A stretch of DNA of 64,000 bases from Vanilla planifolia (Eukaryota; Streptophyta; Magnoliopsida; Asparagales; Orchidaceae), in NCBI GenBank assembly GCA_023846275.1, contig CM043871.1, positions 28,860,569 to 28,924,568 of the forward strand, in the 5' to 3' direction. A program made the translations under genes and the position numbers. The notes beneath the pieces were generated by a model that was not told the DNA's origin, ran no database searches, and saw only the letters and a program-made list of their open reading frames with translations. This document shows positions 46,001 to 59,583 of this stretch, in pieces (within the stretch, counting starts at the first letter, position 1; each line of letters opens with the position of its first letter).

Positions 46001-49000
46001 CAAAACTGCTAAGCTACAAGGAATCTGTCTTCCATCGCATAGTTAAAGGATTTGTTGCTCAGGCATGTAACTATACTCTATACCTTATTATAGCTATATG
46101 CATTAAAAAAATGCTCATTTTTTTGTGGCTTATATTACTTTTTAAGCTGCATAGCTGCAATTTATCAGGAGTTTTCTTTGATAAGTTTATGTTTGTTCTC
46201 TTTATATCCTATATGTACATTTATGCATATTTGATTGTTGATTTCCCAGAATATAAAAAAAATTAGCTTTTCTGTGCATGATTTGCAGGGTGGTGATTTT
46301 ACAAGACAAGATGGTATTGATTGATATGCCCAGGCTTCTTTACATATGTGACTTGTAGCTGTTTGTTTGCCTTGAAAGCTCAATGTTAATTGTTATTTCC
46401 AGGCAGTGGTGGTGAGAGCATCTATGGAGGAAAGTTTCCTGGTACTGATATTTTAATTGTATTATTTATATCATTTTTTATTAGCTATTTTTTATTATAT
46501 TTAATTGCTGCAAATTTTTTTTTGAAGATGAAAACTTTAAACTGAAGCACATTGGGCGTGGTTTTCTGTCCATGGCAAACCGTGGCAAAGATACAAATGG
46601 TTCTCAGTTCTTTATCACATTTAAGGCTACACCGCATCTTGATGGGTAAGGTTTTTCTTACCATTTATCTTGATAATCGTATAAGTGTTAATTTCAAGAA
46701 ATGTCTTATGATATTTTTGTAGCAAAACAGAAAAGATTAGTAAGGATTTTCTTTCCATTAATCTTGATAAATTCTAAAAGTGTTAATTTTTTCACAAAAT
46801 TTTCTTTATAATTGTGTATAATATAGAAAAGTAGGACTTTCTTTTTCAATCATAACACATTCAGTTTTATAAAATTTTGATGATTTTTCCTTAATGTTTG
46901 CGCTTTGATTAGAAAAATGGTCCTCTTTTTTTAAGTTTCTTGTATTGTTTAATTATTGAAATCGTGTTTTTGTCATGTGACTTGTGTATATGTACTTTTA
47001 TTGGCCTTAAATATGTCTTGTTTGAATTATGTATAACCATACAATATTTCTCTTAGCATGCTTGAAGGTTGCTGTTTTTTCTGCTTGCTACGTAATGTTT
47101 CTCTTTTTAATACCAAGTTTCTGTCTCTCCATGTCTCTCTCTCCAGCAAACACGTTGTTTTTGGGAAGGTAGTTGAAGGTATAAGCTTCTTGAAGAAGAT
47201 TGAGCAAGCAGGTTCAGACAGTGGAAAACCTGTTTGCCTAGTAAAAATTGTAGATTGTGGTGAAATTCTTGAAAAAAAAGCTTCCGTTGCTATGCCAATT
47301 GAGAAAGGTAATTGAAAGCAATAAAATTTTGTGTCAACTTTTTGTTAGGATATCCTCAGCTAACACTGTTGTGTACATGTAGGAAAAAAGCTTGCAAAAT
47401 CAGAGCAAGATTTTTTTAGTGATAGTTCTGATGGAATAAAGGAGATTCATAAAAAATCTTCACAGGAGCAAAAGACTAGGAGAAAAAGGAGACATCTATC
47501 ATCGGATTCTATTAGTACTAATGATTCTAATTCGGACTCTTATTCCACCAGCAGTACTTCTGTTTCGGACCCTTCATCATCAGGCTCAAGTTCGTCCAGT
47601 GACTACAGGCGTAAGAGGAGAAAGAAAGTTTCTAAAAAGGAGAGACGAAGAACTGGAAAAAGGAGAAAAGACAAGCACAGAGAGAAGCAACGGAAAAAGA
47701 AATCAAGGAGCAAGTCGAAAAGGTAGCTTCATGCTAATGAGAACTCCATACCTTTTTGGTTTCCCTTCGTCCATTTGTGCACTGTTATTTGCCACATTTT
47801 TGTTTGGCTGGAGAAGTAGCAGCTATTCTTGTATTTAATTTGCTTTCAGGAGTCTAGCCAGTTCAAGTCGTTCTAGCCGTGAAAATGATGGCAGCAGTAG
47901 CAACAGTAGCAGTTCTGATAATGAAACATCTGGTAATAAGCATATTACTAAAAGAGTCAAGCCAAGATCACCGGCTGCTGTTGTATCTTTGCAAATCCCA
48001 GGTCAGCATAGCAAACCACTCTTACTCTCCCCTGATTATTATTTTGGCATCCTTTCATAAAAAACTATTTTAATGATGATTTGTACAAATATTATTCATA
48101 CTCCTACTGAATGCCTGTAAAATTGACATTAGAGGTTGATGTTTGTCTTGTTGCCAATTGATTCTTATGGTATTGTTCAAAATACTTAAACAACCAAACT
48201 CTTGTGCACGAGTACCATTTCATACTACCTTTTTTTGTGGCTTCTGCATGTTTTGATATGTCAATTACCCAATTATATTCTTTTTTGGTTAGCTTGGCGA
48301 GCTTTTGATTTAAAAATTTCAACTTTACATTATTAACTTGAATTCTGGAACTTATTTTGGTAGCAATAGTTACTTGTGTAGAACCTTCAAACAACAGCAG
48401 TCGCTAGTTTCAATCCTATTGATTTTTTACTTGTTTTTATAATGGTAAAATGCTGTTTTTACTCCTTTCATCCTATGCATGGAATTGTTTATGTACCAAT
48501 ATGTACAATAATTTAAATCAAAGATTGGATATATCCTTTGTTCAACCTAGGATCCAATTTTTTTTTTTTTTTTCATCTTCCTGAAGCGCACGTTAATCTT
48601 TGGGAGTGTATGTGAGGATTTTTGAGTGAGGATAATAATTTGGTGGCAGTTGGAGCATCAGCTTAATAAAAAGTTCTTGGGAAACGTTAATTTTTTCTTC
48701 AATTCTTAGAAAGAGCAGTAGTTTACGAAAGATTTGGCTGCCTGCCGTGCTTGCATCCTTTTAGCTCCTCCCAGTCCTGTTGGCTTTTTCTTTTATATGC
48801 GGATCAGTGCAACCAGTTATATGAGCTAGGATTCTACTATGGAACAACCTGAGCAATGTTGTAGATGGCAGAAATTTTGATGTTAAATAAGATATGTGCT
48901 TATGCTTTGGTGATGTTAAGCATGGAACCATGGTATTAGACAGTATGGATGTCAGTGTTTCTTTTACGGGAAAGTGTGGGTATTAATTCTATATAGCATT

Positions 49001-52000
49001 TGTTATTGAATTTGGGGTAAACAGTTGATAAGGTTTTACCTAATGCCGTAGGGTGTAGAATTCTGCATTTGTCTTGTTTAGTGCATCTGGGGCATTGGCA
49101 ATGATGATGGTTTATAGCATTAACATGACACTTGGGAATTTCAGTCGAGTTATAGTTTTGATTTCAATTGGGCATTATATTCTTTTAGGAATATGGATGA
49201 ACTTCTGGTTTGTTAAAAGATTTTAAGATTTTGATCAGATAGTTTTCTGAAAACTTGTGGAAGTTTTTGTTTCTCACTTGGATGATCCGTCTATGCTATT
49301 CATAAAATGGGCACCAATTTCTCCATTTTTTTTTATGACAGTAGCAATGAATTGTTTTAATAACATTGCTTAGGTAACTGCTGTACAAAATCACTGAAGA
49401 ACTTCACAAGTGCAACTTATTTATGAATTTTAGACCTTTATGCATATTTTCCAAGGTCTTTAATTATTCCTCTTTATATGAGTTGTTAACAATTTAACGT
49501 ATACAAGAAGTAATTATTATTATCATTATTCTCTAACCTCCAAAACTTTTGTCATAGCAAGTTTGGTTGACGTGTATTTGTTCTTGCTCAAGTGTATTTT
49601 ATTGTTTGTAGGTATGAATAGATTTATTTTTTTATGTATTTTGAGCCTTGAAAGCAATTTAACTTCTAGTGAATTTTAATGGATTTTAGTTTTATAGCTT
49701 TGTGGATATTTTCCCAAGTTTTTTAATTATTCTTCTTTATCCAACTTGTTAAACTGTTCAATATGCCAAAAATAATTATTATTATTCTCTCTTCTCGTTG
49801 CAAAGCTTTTGTCAAGGCCATTTTGGTTGATAAGCACTGTTCTTACTCTAGTTTATTTTATTGTTTGTAGGCATGAATAAATTTATTATATGTATTTTGA
49901 ACCTTAAAAGCAATTTAAAATGTATGAGTCCATCATTCATCCAATGATAGTTTGTTTAACTTATGGATTTTTTTCTTGCTTGATGCTTATTTGTTTGTGA
50001 TGAAAACGTAACAGTTGAACCTGCGGTAGAAGGAAAGATATACCATGAAAAGAACCCTTCGGAAGTGTTTGTATCTCAACAGGATGCTGAAAATGGGAAA
50101 AATCAACCACATAATGATTTTCTCATCCAACCTACGAGACTTTTTCGAGGTCTTCAGAATTCAGATGAGAAATCAACAAGATTCAGGTTTTACTTCTAAG
50201 AGTAATTCTTTTAAAGACTTCTGATGTTGCTGGTTTGCACATTTAAGTTACGCTAATATGTAAACTTTTTGTTTGAATTTGGTTGTTCGTATTTAGCCCA
50301 TACAAGAAATCTGGAGGAAGTCCAAGTTCTCAGGGTGACATCAGTAGGAGCCCCAAATTGAATTGCATCCATCAAAGCCCACTCCAAAAACCCAAAACAA
50401 AAGAAGAATTATCAGCTAATGCTTCACTGCCTACTTCAAATCATGAAGAAAAACTTACAAAAGACACTTCTCTAGATGGTGCTCATCAGCGCATTAGAAA
50501 AGGTCGGGGATTTACCAAAGAATATTCATTTGCTCGGAGGTATAGGACTCCATCACCAACACGCTCTCCTGATCGGCCGTACTACCATCAAGAAAGGAAT
50601 TATCTAGGAAGAAATGGAGGAAGGTAAATAATATTCATCACAATATTTTTGGTCTACATATTAGAAAAATTTACTTAGTTCTATACAGGTTTGGAAGGCG
50701 TAGGGATTATAGGGAGAGATCACCATCAAGGCGTTTCTCAAGGTCTCCAAGTAGGAACTATAGGTATTCTCTCTTCTGGCTTAAAATTAATTTTTGTAAT
50801 ACATGTTGGGCTTGAAGTAGATTGTAGAAGTATAATTTATGGTAATTTATTTTTGTCCTATTCTTGGAGACATTCTAACTTTGATTTTCACATTGATTTT
50901 TAGTAGTGCCTATTAAAGTTGCTCTTATGTTGGCAAAATTTGTATGTAGTCCTCTTTGATTAACAGAAATGAGATAAATTAATCAATTATGGATTCTGGT
51001 CTGGGATTGGCATGGCTTGAATCTGCAATTTCTTCCTTCATGGAAACCTTCACTCCGGATACTTCTTGATATTTTGATCATTTAAATTGCAATAGTAACT
51101 TATCTTGATTAAAACCTACAAACACTTCAAAACTAATTTCATTAAAACCAAATAAACTTGATCTATGGCCTGTCTTGTAGTTCGTTCAAAGGATCAAACT
51201 GTTGTGACTAATGCAAAGGTCAGATTGATGATTTGTGTTTTCTCTATCATGTTATTTTTTAAGTTTGGGCTTCTCCATGATTGTACTATATGGTCCTCTG
51301 TAAAACCACGCTGGCTGTTTGCCCCCTGGTCATTTTTTTCTTTTCGGCTTTGGTCAATTGTCACTTGAGTCCATTTCTTCTGTTTTTTCTGTTCTTTGGT
51401 TTTTTTAACCTCTCGTTTGTTTTATTTCCTTTCTGATCGAGCATTTCGACATTAAGATACTTGGATTCTAGCTTGTCTGTTTGTGTTCTATTTTTATGTT
51501 AATAAAACAGGGTGACGCCCACTGTATGTTTAAACAAAAAAGTACCATACAGTCCAACATTTGTATAATACATATAATCATAGACAGATCATTTTTTTCA
51601 TCTTGAGTTTTTCTTTCATTGTTGGTTTTTTGTCATTGCTTTTTGTTTCATTGGAGTGTTTAGCATTTTATTGTCGTTGATATTGACAGTTTTAGTGTAT
51701 AGTTTTGACTTTTTAAGTAATTGAAATCCAATTTATATATAATTTGCCTGAAGATGATATGTAAGATAACTTTTAATAAAAGCTACCTGCTTGTCCACTG
51801 GTATCTATAAAAAATTTTAGTTGCTCCTTGGTTGTTTGTGCCTTGTCAATTCTTTGCTTCTCTGCTTCTTGGGGGTTTGGCCCCCCTCTGCACCTTCAGC
51901 AATTTACCATGTCTACATGCTTTAGTGATTTTCTGTCTCTATGTGCCTCAGCAACTCATTGACTCTTCATGCCTTAATGACTCGCTACTTCTTTATGCCT

Positions 52001-55000
52001 TTGCGCACTTTGGCATCCTTTCTCCTGCCCCTTCTGTTTGTCATTTGTGGTGGCTTGCCAAAATTGGACGTTATTCAGTAATATTGAATGAAATTGGCAA
52101 AATCACTTGACCAGTTTTCAGGCCTGATTGATCATCAGCCAAAACTAAAATGAATTGTTATTTTTAAGTAGGTTTCAATTGACCTTTAATCTTTTGGTTT
52201 TTGTGCATTATGCAATGATTATAGTCAGGATTTTCATCTGTGAAATAGGAGACTTTGATTTGTAAGTTAACACAATAAAGGGGTTTTGGGTTGTAAAATC
52301 CGTGGATTGCTATTTTGATTAATCTAAATTAGAATATTCAATATCGAAATCACTGATCAAATCTTCTTCCAAATAATCAGGTTTTTTTTCAATTAATTAA
52401 ATGCAGCTTCAAGATGTTCATGAAGTACATGAAAATCTTTTCTTACTATTAAATTAGTGATATGATTCATGAGTTAATATTTAAGATTGCATTGTTGTTT
52501 TCTTGTCTTTGTCAGAGAAAGGGACAAGGTTTGTTGTTCTTTGGCAGTGAGCACTATTGTATTTTTAAGACTTTGCATGAATTTTAGATGATTAATTGTG
52601 TTAGTTGTTCAGATTGAGTGTCCATTAGATCATGTTAATTGTACTCTATAAGCCGACTTAGATGAGCCAAAATGTTAGATTTATATGTTAAATTTATTGT
52701 TGATTCTTCATTCAATGTAATTAAAACATGTATAATATGTGTTGCTATTGCATACTCCTCCTTAGAGTCACCTAATGTTGTTGACTATGTGCATGATTTA
52801 GATTTGTTTATCTATTTCATCCCAGTCTACAAAAGTTAAAGAATGCATATTCCTTTTGGGCGAAATTGGTCTTCATTTATTTGCCAGGCTTTTGTAGATA
52901 ACTACTATAACTACTGCTGAGAAGTTCATTGTGGTTAATCTCTTAGTCATGGAGCAGTTTATTGCTAAATATACAAATTAATTTGATAAAAAATGAATGA
53001 TTTTGAGAAAATGATCATCATAATTTGAATTTTTGTCCATGACAAAAGAAAATAACAAGACCCGTTAATGTGCTAGCTTGGCGGCCATCTTGTTATTAAG
53101 GCTCTTAACGTACTGATCTTTAGCCAATCTGTAATCAGCTTGATATCAGATTGCAATTTTTTGCTCCATCATGTTTTAATTCAACTTTTGTATGATGTAG
53201 ATTTTATCCAATGTTGACTGGCTCTAGGCTTGACTCATTGTTGGTTGATTCAAACTCAATCCAATTAAAAGTGGATTCGATCTTTGATTAATTTGCTATC
53301 TTCCAATCAATATCTTAGGTGTAAACATGTTTGTATGTTCAATCTTACCAGTTTGACAAATTTATGAGTATATTATTCTGTGAAGTAATTTTTTTTATAT
53401 GCATACACTAATGAATAAATAAATGTTTGCACAAAAACATAGTTTGATCTAATACATGCTTGGCTTGTAATTGGCTTATGATTTTTCAACCTTAGCTGAG
53501 CTTGGTACATAGCATGTTCTGCCTTAACTGAGCCGAAAACAAATTTGATAATTTGAAAATCTTTGGTCTAAAGGCTAATTTCATGGCCCTATCTGTCTTT
53601 TCCACCAGATTTGTGGAGAGATGGTTTCAATTTGTGCTTGCTGAACTCCAACATGAGAATGCCTATGGGGGCAGACTTTTAAGATAGCTTGAAGGCCTTG
53701 TAGGTCATGACCATAGGTGTTTGTTACTTCTCTTTTTGCTGAAACACTTTGCCTTCGACCTTTTTTCATGGTGTTTTGGAGTTGTTTTTTCTTTACAATG
53801 GAGTTTCTTAAGTACTAGGGCTACTTGTTATTGGGGGAGAGAATAGTGGGGATTAGTTTTGCCTTGGTCCAGATTTTCTTAGTGATTATGGCCATATCTA
53901 TAGAAACTATGTGTCAAGTTCTATTAAGTTTGCAGTTATCTCTAGGGTAGTTTATCTCCATGATATTTTGGTTTAATTTTCATGATATGTAATTTGGGTG
54001 CCTAGGGATCAAGCTACGAAGTGTGATAGTTCTGATTCAAATCTTGCCATATAGTCCATGAATACATGCCATCTCAAGTGTATCACATGATCCGACTATC
54101 ATATTTTATGAGTGTATATAACAATTTTTCAAACTTGTGGAATAAATGTCAATCTAGGTTTGGATTTGTGAATTTCTTGAGATTTTGCAACAGAAAGCCT
54201 TTGGTTGTGAAAGAGCTTAATTAAAGCACTATGATTATAATATCTAATTTGATCAACAAAAATTTTTGATTGATTTGGTTTTGTTCTTAGAGTTTGGTTG
54301 TTCCACCCCGGTCAACACTTTTATTTGTCGATATGCTTGGGCACTCCAAGAGTGGACATAGAGATTGAGATATCCCAAGATGTGGGAGATCTTGACCACC
54401 TTAACCATCTTCTGTTGATTCTTTCACAATATGCTGTGTTTTTCCAATATTGTCACCCAATGCTTTCATTGTTGATGTCTTCCAAAATCATGGTAATCCT
54501 AATGTTATGGTTTTTCCTGAAGCCCATTGTTGCATATGGTTTTCAATTGCATGATGTGATTGATAAAGATCAAGCCATCATAAACTTTACAAAACTATCC
54601 CTTTCAGAGAACATATATAACCTTGTTTCTGCTTGTGTAAACCTATCAACTCCTAAAGTCTTTTAACATTTTGTCTAAACCATATTACTACAGCTGGTCA
54701 TCACGTCCTTCTATATTTAATCCTATTGTTACCCTTGTCTTCTTAAGCTCCAAAGATGCTTTAGCCATAAGTAGGAGACTATGTATTTGAGCACACAACT
54801 AAGATTGTTTTTAATGACATAATTAATATTTTATTTAATGACATACATAATTGATCATTGGTGACATCACATAAATACTCCATTCTACTTCGATTTTCTA
54901 AACAACAGTCTATGATTAATAAACCCTTGGCGTCCAAACCATGCCACACAAGTCCTTCAAAATTAATGCAAGTTGTATTTTTCACTCGTAGTTCTGTGTA

Positions 55001-58000
55001 GTTGAATAGTCTTCATTTGCTTGGCTCCATTAGATGTGTTTGTGAATTGTGCATTTTCATATGAATCTTTCTCCCATGCTTAGGTAATTTAGGTGTTTTG
55101 GGCATTACATATAAGCTATGTCTCTTTAAATGATTGTATCTCATACAATAATGAATCCGGAGTGTTCTTTGATTGATAAAATATTCCCTTCTACTAGAGT
55201 TGGCCAGAAATTGGTGCTAATCTGCATAGAATGCAGGTTGGAAAAAAAAAACTGAATCTAATGCAGCCCCAGACAATACATGATAATCCAAAAAAAAAAT
55301 GCTAAATCCAATGCCTGGGTTACATAGTTTTGCTCGTGCATAATACATTTCTCATTTAAGTTGAAGTCACTTTAAAGAACCCTTTGAATCCTGATGCATT
55401 TTGCACAAACAGAAATTTTAACATTTATTGTGCTTTAAAATTTTGATATTTTGTAGACATCTTTTTTTTACTAATATTAAGAATACATTTATTCAAGAAA
55501 TTATCCAAATTTACAACAATATTAATTATTTCAATTTTTTTTTTCTTGTAACGATTTTAAATAAATGCTATTCAAAACACTATCTTAACGATTTGTGATT
55601 GGAAGGTCTTGTTTCAGAGAAATTGTAGATACTTTTCTATCTAATGGTAATGCCCATTTTGGCATTTAGTGGCAATTGACTCCGGGATTACTTAAAAGTG
55701 AGTTCAATTTTGGTCTGAACACCCCATGTGGATATATTGGTTTCGTTTAATTAGCTTTGATTTGTTAACTATTTCTTGTTCCTTGGTGATAATATATTTT
55801 TAGATTAAACAAGAGTCGCTTCCTAGTTTCCTCTAATTTCCTCTTTCTGCTTTGTTTTCTTAGTTTTTTTTCGGAGAAGTTGATCTTTTTCAGCTGTTAT
55901 GTTCTTGTCTATCACCAATATTTATATCTTTGGCCTTAAAATGGCTTTACACTCACGTCTACTAAAGTACAATTTTTCCTATTTATTGTTCCATTTTGTT
56001 GAGAAACACACTGAGAGGAGAAATTATGCTTAATTCTATTTAGTTCACAAAATGAGTTAAATCATGCATTTTTTAAATCCCTTAAACAGTCACTTTGTAT
56101 GGATACAATTGTAAAACTTTTTTTTTTCATTAAACTATCAATGCAAGTTCTGGAAATTATTCAGAACCTTTTTTTTTTTTGCTCCTAAGAAATTAAACCC
56201 TTGTAAATTTTAGTAATCTACTGACAATATATTGCTTGATACCAGGACTTGTTCAACCTTTCTTAACAAGTCTTAATGAAGTAACTATTGATGTCCTAGA
56301 TATGGAATTAAATCTTTTAAATATGTATTTTTTATTATTTGCGAACTTGCATGGCCAAGCTAACAATTTCACGAACAAACATTGTTTGTATGAGATGCAA
56401 AACACTTTTGCTCACGACAAATTATTAGGTTTGAATCTTAAACCTAATGTTATGTACGCCAGGATGCATTGTGTGAGGGAAATTTGCATCAAGGCATGTA
56501 GGATGTTGACGGGGGTATGTTTTAGATTTATGTGTCAATCATCCTATTCTAACCGTCGTTTAGCACTAGAGAGCTATATATCGATTGTAAGTTGGCAGTT
56601 ACCTGTTGTTTTAATAGCCATTCAGCTTGTAATGCACTCTGTTCATCAAAGGATGTGTTTTTCCTCTCCCTATGTATGCTTATTTATTGATATCTTTATT
56701 AGTGCTTCATATGTTTGAAATGTCATGTGTGTGTGTGTATAATGTGGTTTATATAAGTTAGCTTTTTATTAGTCTTAAGTTGAATACCTTTTAGTTGTAT
56801 TGAAGCCCCTTCTAGTTAATCACATTTTTTTTAAAAAAAAATATTCCTTTATCCCCTTTCAACATTCAGGTGCCTTTTTCTAATATTAAATATATGTTGA
56901 TGCATTTTGTTTGTGAGCAACTACATGTTAAATTAACAAACCTTTTTAAATTATATATGGATGCATTTCATTTGTAATAATGTAAATGGTTTAGTAATGT
57001 GTATTACAATACAATTTACAACTTATTTAACATAATGAAACTTTTGTAAAAATTATTGTTTTGTTATATTATATTGCATTTTGTTTATAATTTATTTTAT
57101 CATTTTTTTTTGCTGAATAGTTTTGTTGGTCTCAAAATATTTTTCAATTATTCACAAGTTTTTAAAAATATATTTTTTTAATTTTTATTTTTAAATTTTA
57201 ATTTTACTATTAATTTTATGTAGAATGTCTCTTATGAATATTCATGTACATTTCAGCATTTTTTAATGTAATGTCTTTTATTAGTTTAACTATATTTTAT
57301 AATTAATTACACGATTTTAAACAATTATTGTTTATCATTTTAAAATTTGGTTTCTTTATTATTGCTGTACTTTGTTTTTTATTTTTTTCAGTATTTAAGT
57401 ACCATTATGTAATCTATATTTGTAAAACAATATATTAAAGTATTCAAGTATTTCTCAGTAGTATTGATTGCTTTTCTTATGTGTCAGATTAAAAAAAAAT
57501 ATTCTCTCCTTGAGTTAGAATATTGAAATACTCAATATTTAATAGCTTTTTTGTCAAGGTAGTTGTATTAAATGGGTGTTTAAATGAGGCTCAATATGTT
57601 TTTTTATAGATGTCTTATAAGTCAAAGACTTGAAACTTATGATTAGGAATTAGGTTAATTATATACAAAATTTTCAAAAATATACTCAACTCATAATATG
57701 AGACAAAATAATCTCATTTATACTCAATATTTAATAAATTAGAATACCTTTGTTAATTCATTTAATGGAGTTGACAGTACAAGAGGCACTTGAATTTTTT
57801 TTATTGAAGTAATAATTTTATATTAAATGTTTTAGCAGATGTTTTAACTTTGTCATTTATTGTGCATAATTGCTACTATACTTACAATGTACCCAATTGT
57901 ACTTCTCAGTTCACTATCATGTAATGAATTCAAATCTAATAGTTAAGTGCTGTTTTTTTCTTTTTCGTGTTGGGGGATTTTTTCTGTTTCAAGTTATTGT

Positions 58001-59583
58001 TCAACAATAAGCATTGTATGAAACCATAATTCCATTATCACAAAATTTGGTTTTGCTAAATTAAATTTTAAGCTATATCTATGAAGAAGATATTATTGAT
58101 GGAGGTAAAAGAATCACTTATGACTATCATCTTGGATTTGATCTGAAAGTTAACTATCACTCCATTGATTGCTTTAATGGATGCAAGCTGGTTTTATCTC
58201 TCATAACGTAACTTAAGTCTCCATTGTCCAAATATTGCATTCTTTCATTGGTCTTTTTAAGTATGCATGCATACAGAAATAATTGAAGTTTTAGCTCTTC
58301 AAATTTGAACAATGTTGAGTCTCTATAAAAGATTCTAGATGAACAAAATACTTGAAATTTAGGAAGACGCCCATAAGATATTAGGGTTTTTTTAAAGCAC
58401 CAATAGTAAATTTTTGTATCCATGTCAATATAGCATAAGAAGAATTTGTATTCTTCTTTTCGTAACATCCATAAGCTATTTGTCCAAGTTGACTGCAATA
58501 AGTCCTGAGGACATCAATGCATTACTCAAATCCTTGTCTACTTGAGATTCTGAAGATCGGCAAGATCATCTCCATTTGAATTGATTTGGTTAATCTCCTC
58601 CTTTTATTGGTTGTCCTCCTACTGGAACTCTCCCAATCCTTCCCAACCTCCTATGGGTCCTTTGTTATCCTTCCCTTGCCCCTACTTAACATTCCTAATA
58701 CCATTTGAGTCTCCTCGAAGATGTCTTCTTTAGCCTTCCTTTATGCCTTCTAGATCTCCTCAAGACCACTTGAAAGTTTCAAGAATTTTCCACTGTGCTT
58801 CTTTCTTATTGCTCCTTGATGCCCAACTTGCTTAGAGAATACCTTGCCTGTTGTTTTACTTCACTTCTGTTCCCTAAGGTACCAAGTACATGTGCCACAT
58901 GCTCAGCCTCCTCTAACTGCCATTGTTACCTATGAAACTATTACCCTACAGCCTTTTAGATCACCTATAGCCTTTATATTACCTTCCTAGTAGTAAATAC
59001 ATTTAGAATATGTATAAGTGAGCAACTTTTATATCAAAACCCAAAATTGAACTTCTAGATTTTGGCCATTTATGTGGGTTTGCTAAGACCCTACACTTAA
59101 TCAAATGGATAGCAACATGGGCGGGGTGACAAGGGTGATGTTTATGTATATATTTGAGCTTTGGATAGTTGTTCAGTTTACTTTCCAAGAACACTACGCC
59201 GCGCATAATTTGGTCTAGTTAAGAGGTTCGATGTTCAAATAAGTCACTTATATTTTTTTAACAGATATCGAGGGCAGAGGATGCGAAGTAGAAGCCGTGG
59301 GAGGGGACGAAGCCCAAGTCCAAGGCGAAGCCATAGTCCTGGAAATTTTGGTCCACCAATGGGTAACAATTTGCATTCTCGTCTTGACCCAAGGAGGACC
59401 AACCCTCCTCTACGGAGGATGAGATCCAGATCAAGGAGTCCTCGTTCTGCATTATCCAGATCTCCTGATGTTGCCCCTATCCAGAAAGACGATAGGAGGA
59501 CGTCCATGTCTCCAAGCCGATCGAGAATTAGCAGCCCAAATGTTTACCATGGTCTTGTTTCCTACGGAGACGGGGAATCCTGA
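43087..59583 (+). CDS. CYP63: SR-type peptidyl-prolyl cis-trans isomerase (cyclophilin), CYP63-like
   Basis: Nuclear cyclophilin that isomerises Xaa-Pro bonds and, through its Arg/Ser-rich tail, associates with SR splicing factors. Coding exons: 43087-43161, 43254-43308, 45974-46062, 46289-46313, 46403-46441, 46528-46645, 47147-47307, 47383-47722, 47850-48001, 50015-50186, 50297-50623, 50689-50763, 59265-59583; phases agree throughout, giving 648 residues. Residues 1 to about 173 are the cyclophilin domain with the plant loop [13 protein letters not shown]. Active-site equivalents R65, F70, Q121, F123 and H136 are present; H131 takes the place of the cyclosporin-contact Trp of human CypA, as in other large SR cyclophilins. 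A Ser-rich and Lys/Arg-rich middle and RS/SP repeats (about 540-640) follow. Length and layout fit CYP63 better than the longer CYP95. Exon 3 ends in a GC donor; intron 12 is 8.5 kb. Confidence 0.95.
43309..45973 (+). other. Intron 2 of the cyclophilin gene (2.7 kb)
   Basis: Between the Thr-Gly codon split (CTG/GTATGT) and GGTGAGAATGG. From about 45350 to 45700 short related words recur (TTGGTGA(A/G)ATTAGTA, GAAATTCCTTG / AAAATTCCAAG, TTTTGATG), suggesting a diverged local repeat. No gene. Confidence 0.7.
46646..47146 (+). other. Intron 6 of the cyclophilin gene (501 bp)
   Basis: AT-rich; AG acceptor after a CTCTCTCCAG tract at 47137-47146. Nothing else seen. Confidence 0.7.
48002..50014 (+). 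other. Intron 9 of the cyclophilin gene (2.0 kb)
   Basis: T-rich; contains a two-copy tandem repeat (49430-49918). No gene. Confidence 0.7.
49430..49918. repeat. Two-copy tandem repeat, period about 261 bp
   Basis: ATTTTCCAAGGTCTTTAATT (about 49447) and ATTTTCCCAAGTTTTTTAAT (about 49708) head units that both continue with TTCCTCTTTAT-like, TAATTATTATTAT, CTTTTGTCA, TTTTATTGTTTGTAGG(T/C)ATGAATA and TGTATTTTGA(G/A)CCTT(G/A)AAAGCAATTT. Confidence 0.85.
50764..59264 (+). other. Intron 12 of the cyclophilin gene (8.5 kb)
   Basis: Lies between AACTATAG/GTATTC and TTTAACAG/ATATCG and keeps the Arg/Ser frame intact. It holds T-rich sequence, several chance ORFs (the longest, 160 codons at 56236-56718, resembles nothing I know) and a C-rich, pyrimidine-biased island at about 58500-58990 that differs from the rest. 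I could not support any exon or independent gene inside it. Confidence 0.75.

Noticed and set aside
54298..54666. 122-codon ORF in cyclophilin intron 12
   Set aside because: No family resemblance and no supporting splice context; chance frame in AT-rich DNA.
56236..56718. 160-codon ORF in cyclophilin intron 12
   Set aside because: No recognisable domain, random-looking composition, and the reading frame of the host gene joins cleanly without it.
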